Shown here piece after piece: positions 57,624 through 64,000 of a stretch of 64,000 bases of DNA. The stretch's first letter is position 1. Each line of letters starts with the position of its first letter. The translations under genes and the position numbers were made by a program. The stretch comes from Zopfochytrium polystomum (Eukaryota > Chytridiomycota > Chytridiomycetes > Chytridiales > Chytridiaceae), in assembly GCA_025765615.1 (NCBI GenBank), contig JAIVFJ010000109.1, forward strand, positions 62,001 to 126,000, read 5' to 3'. The notes under the pieces were generated by a model. The model was not told the origin of the DNA. It saw only the letters and a program-made list of their open reading frames with translations, and searched no databases.

Positions 57624-58821
57624 ATGATCGCCCGCTCTTTCACGCTCGGACTCGGACTCCTCGTCCTCGTTCTTCTCCTGTCGGCATCATTCGGCAGCTT
57701 TGCACGTGAGCACCCACCGACTTTTTTTTTTTTTTTTTTTCTTTTTTCTTGTAGCAGCCATCTGATATACCTGCTTTCGAAGCCGTCTCAAAAAACTTAA
57801 TTGGCGTCAGTACTAAGGGCATAGGGCCAGGTTAGCCTCTTTTAAAGTCCCGCGCAGACTTTCTTGCACAATACTGACCCAATTTTTGTTTCCCAAATGT
57901 GCATTGGCTAGCATCTAAGCCAAACGGCAAGTTCGCTTTTAGATCCCCCTGACCACCGACCCATCATGCAAAGTGTTTGATCGCAAGTCTTTGTACTTCC
58001 TATCCCCTCATTGCAGTGGGTGCTAGCAAAAGTGAGCGCGTGCCAATGTATTGAAATCGTCACCTGCTGACCTGCTTTCCAAGTCCCAAGAAACTTGATG
58101 GGAGTCGGCCCAGGTAATAACCAGGAAGCCTCCCTCGATGGCTTCAAACCCTCCATCCGAATTGCAGCCCGCCTACTTTGAGTCCCAAGCAGACGTTCTG
58201 CCCCTCCTCCCCGTTTCTTTTCGCAAATCTAATGCATAATCCCCCCATTGTCGATCAGGCACTGGATTTAAGCCAGGCAAGTTGTCCTCGCTCGCTTTCG
58301 CAAAACAATTTTTGACCGCCTTCTTCATGCGTAGTGATCGGCGTCGCGTTTCCCGCTCGTGAGTAGATCCCGATCAGATTGAAACTGTGGTTTACTTTGC
58401 TAATCGCAACTTTCTCCCCCAAATTCGCCTTGGCTAGTGTCGAAGGCAAACGGCAAGTTCGATTTTACTTTTCCTTTCTCACATCCATGTTCTAATACTT
58501 TTGTAACAGGAGGCGGTGGTAAGTCGCTTTGCTGTATGGGATGTCTTGTCTCTTCGACAAATCTCTCACTCTTTCAAACGTTCTCATCGCTTCAGGAGGG
58601 AAAAGTGGAAGGGTGAGTCTCGGTTCATTCTCATTATTACCGCAAGATTACATTCTAACTTACTTTTTTGAACGAAAAGAGCCGAGTTGCCCGACGATGA
58701 TGCTGACTTTGCGAATTCTGCCCGTTGTCTCAGCGCCGTCCCACTTTTTCTCTGTTTTTTCTTCCTGTTTGTGCATGCTTATTTCGTCCAGCTCTCCAAA
58801 TATATTACCGAACGTGAATGA
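57624..58821 (+). CDS. Secreted micro-exon protein 1 (92 aa from ten exons)
   Basis: Exon 1 (57624-57705) encodes the signal peptide: MIARSFTLGLGLL, a Leu/Val core, then SASFGSFA. I then join exons 57783-57830 (48 nt), 57912-57926 (15), 58017-58031 (15), 58084-58113 (30), 58259-58276 (18), 58438-58452 (15), 58510-58518 (9), 58596-58612 (17) and 58792-58821 with TGA. All internal exons but the ninth are multiples of three in phase 1, so any can be skipped without frameshift. The sum is 279 nt, an exact open frame: short modules such as NLIGVSTKGIGP, ASKPN, NLMGVGP, VSKAN, then GGG/GGKSGR. Three donors are GC (GCAAGT). Exons 3 and 7 and their introns are duplicates of each other. Paralogue at 60093. 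The architecture recalls schistosome micro-exon genes (analogy only). Confidence 0.65.
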
Positions 58822-58919
58822 CGTTTTTGATCTGGGAGGTCGGGGGAGTGAGATTAATGGGCGACGAGAAGTACTCTGCAACGAGAAGCTCAAAGATTCC
58901 CCAAGTGCAACGAGAATCG

Positions 58920-59245
58920 AGGGAGTGCGCGTGATTAAGTCAAAGCAAAGAAGACGTCGGACTGCAATCCCATGATTCGAGTGCAATTCACGAGCGCTAT
59001 CACCGACTATATTTTCAGTTGTGCGTCTGCTCATACCATGTTGGGGTTTGGTGCGCGTGCAAAACGCGCCAGATACCAATGTCTTAATTCCTAATGGAGA
59101 GGACACTTCTCTGAAGGCTTCGCAGTGGTACCGGCGTTTGCCCGGGTTTGTGGTGAATCTACAAAAATTCTGCAGCGGGAAACACAACTGCATCCTTGTC
59201 CCTGCAAACCGAAGACGAGAAGATTTGCTCAAGTAATAGAACAGA
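58920..59245 (+). repeat. Dispersed repeat, copy 2
   Basis: Second copy of the 55985-56345 repeat, about 100 bases after the stop codon of micro-exon gene 1. Confidence 0.65.
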
Positions 59246-60092
59246 CAAGAATACCAAAAATGACATCGACGGACTTGATGCTGTAAGGCCAAGCGTTGAC
59301 TACTTCGATGGATTGTTTTCAACAAGCGTTGCGGCCGCAGCAGTCCCGAACCGAAGTACGCATTTGGCAGAATACTTTTCTTTTATTTTCATTCAATCAA
59401 AATATTTAAAAGGGTCTGTCTGTCTGCGTGCCTGTTATCCAGTGCTTGCCCAAAATGCCAGCCAGATTGACAAACAACCAGAATTACAAGGTTGAACCAA
59501 TCAATCAATATGAACGTACCAGGATACATAAATTCAAGGCCGGCTTGTCATTACACTAAATTGGTAAGCATTCTCCACAAAAATAAAATAATAATAATGA
59601 TAAATGCAAATAAATCAAAATAAAGAAGCGAAAGAAGGGATTGATTGGCAACGGCGTGAATTTCCTTTTTGGCCCGTCAAGAGAGTTACTTGGGATGTGT
59701 TAATAAATCGCGAGTCTGAATTTCCTCTGTCGGAAGCGGTCTTCTTGCTACAGCCAGCATCAAAACTGACTGTTGCGTGAAGAGACTGCCTCCGACAGAG
59801 GAGGTGCTTGACGGATTCGCGACCCAACTGGGAACACCGCTTGTTCCTGTGGCGGCCGGACCGCCGGCGAAGCCAAGGCACTTTCTGCTCGCCGCACGAG
59901 ACACAACGCCGCAGGGCGGCTGAGCCGACAGACACACACACACACACACTCACACACTCACACACCTTAAATGCAGGCCACCGCCGCCGCCGTCGTCCGC
60001 ACACACCCGCTCACACACACACGCACGCCCACACCCACATTCGAATTCACATTCGCTGCTCGCCTCGCCCGACTTGGACCAAGACCAAAACG
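59246..60092. other. Spacer and promoter of micro-exon gene 2
   Basis: AT-rich in the middle (about 59570-59640). It ends with GGCTGAGCC and a CA tract (about 59919-59963) as before gene 1, and a leader nearly identical to that of gene 1. Confidence 0.5.
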
Positions 60093-61156
60093 ATGATCGC
60101 CCGCTCTTTCACGCTCGAACTCGGACTCCTCGTCCTCGTTCTTCTCCTGTCCGCATCATTCGGCAGCTTTGCACGTGAGCACTCGCCGATTTTTTTTTCT
60201 TTTCGAAAATCGTCATCTGCTAAACCTGCTTCCTAGCCGTACTTGGATATTGACCAAGTGAGTGCCCGGCAATCGCCCTAAATGGCCTCAAACCATTCGA
60301 CCGAATCGCAACCTGGCAATTTTTTGAGTCCGGTGGGACGTACTAGAACAATGCTGATTCTGCAAATCTCCTCTATACTTCCCCTTTGTGGCCCGTTCAG
60401 CCAGCATTAAATGTGAGCGCGCGCCAAGCTGTTATTGAAATCGTCACTTGCTAACCGGCTTTCCAAGTCCCTACATTGGCAAACGGAATCGGCCCCGGTG
60501 AGTGGCTGGAAAAATCGCTGGACACCATCAAAACCGTCGGACCTAATCGCAACCCACTGTTTTTGTGTCCTGCACTGTCATTCTGCCCCTATCACTTCGT
60601 TCTTTTCCGCAAATGCCCTCTTATCGCCCCATTGCTGCTCAGCCTCTAGACCCAAGCCTAGTAAGTTGTATTGTCTTTTCTCGCTCTCGCAAAAGGTTTT
60701 TTCTGACTGGCTTGGTTTTGTGCAGTAATTGGTATTTCAAACTGTTGGCGGTACGTACATCCGCAGCAAAGTGAAGGAATCCTGTACAATGCTGATCGCA
60801 ATTCTTCATTTCTCAAAAATTGTCGATTTGCTGTCTGGAATGCCTCGCACTCGTTCAAATGCTTTGGTTGCTTCAGGAGGGAGAGGTGCGAGCGTCGCTG
60901 GCGCATCCGGATCCGGGGGGAAAGGAGGAAAAGGCGGAAGGGTGAGTCTCGCTTCCTTCTCATGATTGCGGCAAGTTTATGACGCTTACTGTTACGATTG
61001 AACGAAAAGAGCCGAGTCGCCCGTCGTTAATTCCTCTCCTTGAGAATTTGTTCGTTGTCCGGTTTACCATTTTTTTTTCTCTTCCTTTTCATGCTTGTGC
61101 ATTCTTCTTTCTTCGTCCAGCGCTCCCAATATTGCGCAGTACAACAATGCCATTGA
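60093..61156 (+). CDS. Secreted micro-exon protein 2, tandem paralogue (80 aa)
   Basis: Exon 1 (60093-60174) encodes the same signal peptide with one change (Glu at residue 9). Cassettes aligned to gene 1 are 60401-60412 (12 nt), 60468-60497 (30), 60644-60661 (18), 60877-60941 (65, Gly/Lys-rich ASVAGASGSGGKGGKGGR) and 61121-61156 with TGA. The sum is 243 nt, in frame. A cassette at about 60239-60259 matches gene 1 exon 2 but would introduce TGA, so it is probably skipped or dead. A 25-nt candidate at 60726-60750 breaks the frame and is also omitted. The 18-nt cassette here uses GTAAGT where gene 1 has GCAAGT. The last exon carries two Cys (QYCAVQQCH). Confidence 0.55.
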
Positions 61157-61289
61157 GCCCTTTGGAAGTTTATTCTGTATGAGCGATAGTCCTCACCGGA
61201 CTGAACTCCATCTCCACGATCACGACGGCGCACTATCCCACAGCGCGTTAGCCATTCATAAGAGGCGAGTGCCGTGCGAGCAGCGCCGC

Positions 61290-61740
61290 GGCCGAGCGCG
61301 ATCTCCTCGGCGTCAGAGGTACCTGTCGCGCGCTTGCCCGCGAGGAGGGGTTGCCCGGACGAGAGCTTGACGTTGACGAGGACCGCGCGGCCGTGACAGA
61401 CGGCGCTAATGATGCCGCACGCGCTCGTTGATTCGTGCGGCGAGGGACTGCGAGGTGGTGTGGGTTACGAGGTCGAACGAGGGGGCCTTGGGGGTAGGGA
61501 GGCGTGCCGTTTCTGGTTTACATACCGACCCGTGGTTGGAAAATGGGGAAAGCCATTCATTAGCAGCTCCTCCGGGTAAATGACAGCATCAAAGTCAACC
61601 GGGTTGACGCCGGCGATGCGGAGCGACTGCGCCATCTTTTTTTTAGCGATCTCGTCTTCAAGAAACTTCTTCGAGTCCTCGTCGCCGTCGAGGGCGTCGA
61701 GGGACATTGGATCCATCAGCATCGCTCCACCTTTGCCCAT
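61290..61740 (-). pseudogene. DJ-1/PfpI (Hsp31-like) family remnant
   Basis: Minus strand: DPMSLDALDGDEDSKKFLED, KKMAQSLRIAGVNPVDFDAVIYP, then after a break SFDLVTHTTSQSLAARINER. In another frame ISAVCHGRAVLVNVKLSSG, then LLAGKRATGTSDAEEIALGR. The VCHG nucleophile elbow and the order of blocks fit DJ-1/PfpI glyoxalase-III-like proteins. The N-terminal strand, the GGHG motif and the C-terminus are missing and the frame changes at least twice. The 5' edge falls on a unit of the neighbouring tandem repeat. Confidence 0.65.
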
Positions 61741-63045
61741 CTTTTTTTCTTCTTGATGCCTTCTTGTTTTTCGACTTGTGTTCGCTGTGCGACTCTCTCA
61801 AATGGCCTGGCTTTGTCGGAACATTCTTAACTGGAACAACCTGCAGTTGGTGAGTGCATCATTATTAGTTTTCCGAGACATGGTTGATTCTGCAGAAACC
61901 CCATTGGGGGGCTTTTGTGTCTGAGTTGGCTCCCTCACAAATTTCCGACCCATCTTTTTTTCTTGACCACTTCTTTTCTTCGATGTGTGTTCTCTGTGCA
62001 ACTCTCTGCTTTGTCAGAGCATTCTAACCTGGAACAACCTGCAGGGAGTGAGTACATCTCTTGTTTTTAGAAAACATGGTTGATTCTGCCGGAACCCCAT
62101 TCAAAATTATGGGTTGCATTGGTGGGGTTTCGTGTTTGAGTTGGCTTGCTCACCACTTTCTGATCCATCTTGTTTTCTTCTTGATTTCTCTTTTTTTTTC
62201 GACTTCTCTGCGCAACTCTCTTAAACGACCTGGCTTTGTCGGAACATTCTGAACAGAAACAACCTGCAGGGAGTGAAGTAAGCACTGATCTCCCACAGAG
62301 AGGAGAAATGATTTGAAATCTTCAGGAGCATTTCAAATCAACCAAGGTCTGTCCATAGGTCTGTGTCCAGTGACTAGTCTTCCCACAGAGGAAAGATGAT
62401 TTGAAATCATCAGGGGCATTTCAAGTAAGTTGACCTGGAGCTGCTTTGAGCTGCCCTGGTCCAACATTGGTTCAGACAAAGTCAGGTGACCTGGAGCTGC
62501 TGTACCCTGGTTCAACATTTCTCCGAACCCATTGAGCGTGATTCTAATTGCGTTGTCCTTGCAGGAGAAGCCGAGGAAAGCAAAGCTAGAATTACTGCTG
62601 TCTTCCGTCAAATAGTGACTATCTCCTTGACTCGATGGTGTATCAGTTGGAAGCCCTTCTCAAGAACGGCTGGGTCACAATCACCTAACTCTTTTCGTTG
62701 GATTCAGATTAGGCTTTTCAGCTTACCCAACTTAGCCTAAGTCGCATTGGCGGCGGCGAGGGGGCCGCAGCCTAGGAAGCTGGCTTCCTAGGCTCAAATC
62801 TCAACAGGTGAGTGCATCACTTTGTTTGTCCAAGACATGGTGGATTCTGCGGAAACCCCATTCAAAATTATGAGTCGCATTGGGGGGTTTTGTGTTTGAG
62901 TTAGCTTGCTCACCAATTTCTGACCCATCTTTTTTTCTTGTTGATGTCTTCTTTTTTTTTTTGCTTTTGTTCACTGTGCGACTCTCGCAAATGGTCTGGC
63001 TTGATCGGATCATTCTGAATTGAACCCACTTGCAGTTGGTAATTG
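61741..63045 (+). repeat. Tandem ~200-bp units with adjacent acceptor/donor pairs
   Basis: Units at about 61736-61870 (partial), 61875-62075, 62076-62280 and 62836-63045 share CATGGTTGATTCTGC, AACCCCATT, TGAGTTGGCT, CCCATCTTTTTTTCTT, CTGTGCAACTCTC and TGGAACAACCTGCAG. Each ends with CAG, three bases, then GT. Between units 3 and 4 lie shorter tandem pieces (GATTTGAAATC...GCATTTCAA twice, GACCTGGAGCTGCT twice). A perfect 10-bp-stem hairpin (CCTAGGAAGC/GCTTCCTAGG) is at 62771-62792. No coding frame found. Confidence 0.7.
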
Positions 63046-63223
63046 TCAAATTACTTCAGTTCGTTAAATTATTTCATTTTATTTCCACCATCCCAAACTT
63101 CGCTTCATTTTTGGATTGACAATTTGTTTGCAGAGAAGGGCCTTTATGGATCAGAGCAAAGTGTCAAGACGTTGTTGGCCTTAAGGTGAACAAAAGGGTG
63201 AAGTCACTTGACTTGGAGAGTGA

Positions 63224-63602
63224 TGTTATGAATCACCCTCTGGAAACCTCTGGAGCCTTCTAGAACATTCCTCCATGGAACCTTGTGGAACCTTCTGGAA
63301 CCTTCTTTGCTTTCCTGACTTGTCTTGTTGTCATTGGTATCATTGGTATCATTGTATTACTAATTGCTCTTTCTGGAACTTTCTTTGAGTCTTGACAAGG
63401 AACACTCTCAAAAGGTATAAAAGGGGGATGGGGAACCTGTCCCATCCCTCAAGTGAATTATTGTTTCCAATACAATCATCACTCCTCTCAGTTCCTTGTC
63501 TGCCTTCTCCTGTCCTGCCATGTTCCTGACAAGCGAGCTTGCTCTGTTTCTATGTCTTCTTCCTCTGGAGTTTTTCCTTTGGGTGTTTGACGCTAACTGC
63601 AT
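63224..63602 (+). promoter_or_regulatory. Heat-shock-element cluster with TATA box
   Basis: Alternating nGAAn/nTTCn pentamers: TTCTAGAACATTC at 63258-63270, six pentamers in a row at 63278-63305 (one is TTG), and TTCTGGAACTTTC at 63371-63383. TATAAAA follows at 63416-63422. This is the layout of an HSF-driven promoter. The segment also starts TGTTATG (63224), ends TGCA (63598-63601) and is followed by TTGGCGACC, so it could alternatively be an LTR. Confidence 0.7.
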
Positions 63603-63880
63603 TGGCGACCATCGTTTGTATAGGGAACACGAATCCTTGAAGCATGGCCTGCAAGACTGCTCCTTCTTGTCTTCATTGAATCTTAAAGGTCCTGTAAAGT
63701 CCTTGCTGTTAGATGTTTTACTAACATAACATTCTCTTCATTCAGGGAATGCCTTCACCTCTAAAGCGGAGAAAAGTGGGTTTCCCGGCACACTTGACAG
63801 TTCTGTTTGAATGAAGAATTGTCATCTGGAAATCTGTTTGCTTCCTTCAAGAAGAACCTGGACGCAGCCGTGAGCTTGGT

Positions 63881-63935
<55 letters not shown>

Positions 63936-64000
63936 CATTCGCACACTTGTCTTTTCGCGTTAATTTTTCGTCCTGCGTTTCGTGAAACTGATGACTTTCA
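63603..64000. other. Right edge: possible exons after the heat-shock promoter, then (GA)n
   Basis: ATG 63521 opens a hydrophobic start (MFLTSELALFLCLLPLEFF). Downstream, GTAAAG...TTTACTAACATAAC...CATTCAG (about 63694-63745) is a convincing intron with a consensus branch point, followed by MPSPLKRRKV-like coding. The exon order is unresolved and the gene would leave the window. A (GA)n microsatellite spans 63882-63931. Confidence 0.4.

Noticed and set aside
63224..63601. Firm call of an LTR retrotransposon end
   Set aside because: TG...CA ends and a TTGGCGACC following sequence fit, but no target duplication or gag is visible and a spliced host gene downstream is equally plausible.

Overview
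The window looks like a piece of a GC-rich, intron-containing nuclear genome from an early-diverging (chytrid-like) fungus. The evidence is short GT-AG introns in conserved genes (UBFD1-like, SERCA, GST), Pol II-type TATA boxes, a U2 snRNA gene, two nuclear tRNA genes and lineage-expanded F-box-like and 'LQWWKDSGL' repeat families. The lineage is inferred; no rRNA or marker tree was available.

Layout. 1-1015: 3' part of a short-chain dehydrogenase. 1.8-6.9 kb: three tandem copies of an F-box-like family (one broken). A fourth copy lies at 35.2 kb and heavily decayed relatives at 54.4-56 kb. 9.1-10.3 kb: a many-exon membrane protein (-). 11.8-17.1 kb: F-box-like genes and broken repeat proteins. 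17.8-19.7 kb: a large low-complexity protein. 20.4-23.4 and 29.1-32.4 kb: two copies of one DNA transposon, each with a transposase and a divergent accessory gene, short TIRs and 3-bp CWG target duplications. The first copy is dead and the second has intact genes. Between them is a 740-aa F-box-like gene. 32.5-34.4 kb: UBFD1 and a small secreted Cys-rich protein. 37.4-39.0 kb: a non-coding array of a conserved 24-bp core spaced 104-163 bp, with a higher-order duplication of about 0.92 kb. 39.5-42.3 kb: tRNA-Val(UAC), U2 snRNA, tRNA-Ser(GCU). 42.5-50.1 kb: two thioredoxin-like genes lacking the first active-site Cys, a 61-aa zinc-site protein, a Ser-rich protein and a SERCA-type Ca2+-ATPase. 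51.8-52.4 kb: a foldback/MITE-like element. 52.6-53.9 kb: a six-exon GST. 57.6-61.2 kb: two tandem paralogues of a secreted micro-exon gene. 61.3-63.6 kb: a DJ-1/PfpI remnant, tandem units carrying acceptor/donor pairs 0-3 nt apart, and a strong heat-shock-type promoter.

The strongest candidates for something undescribed are the micro-exon gene pair, where 9-48 nt phase-preserving cassettes assemble to an open frame; the two-gene CWG-target transposon, with an empty-site paralogue in the same window; and the spaced-core higher-order array. Several conserved genes carry single-base indels at short homopolymers (three in SERCA), so some 'pseudogene' calls may reflect sequence errors.
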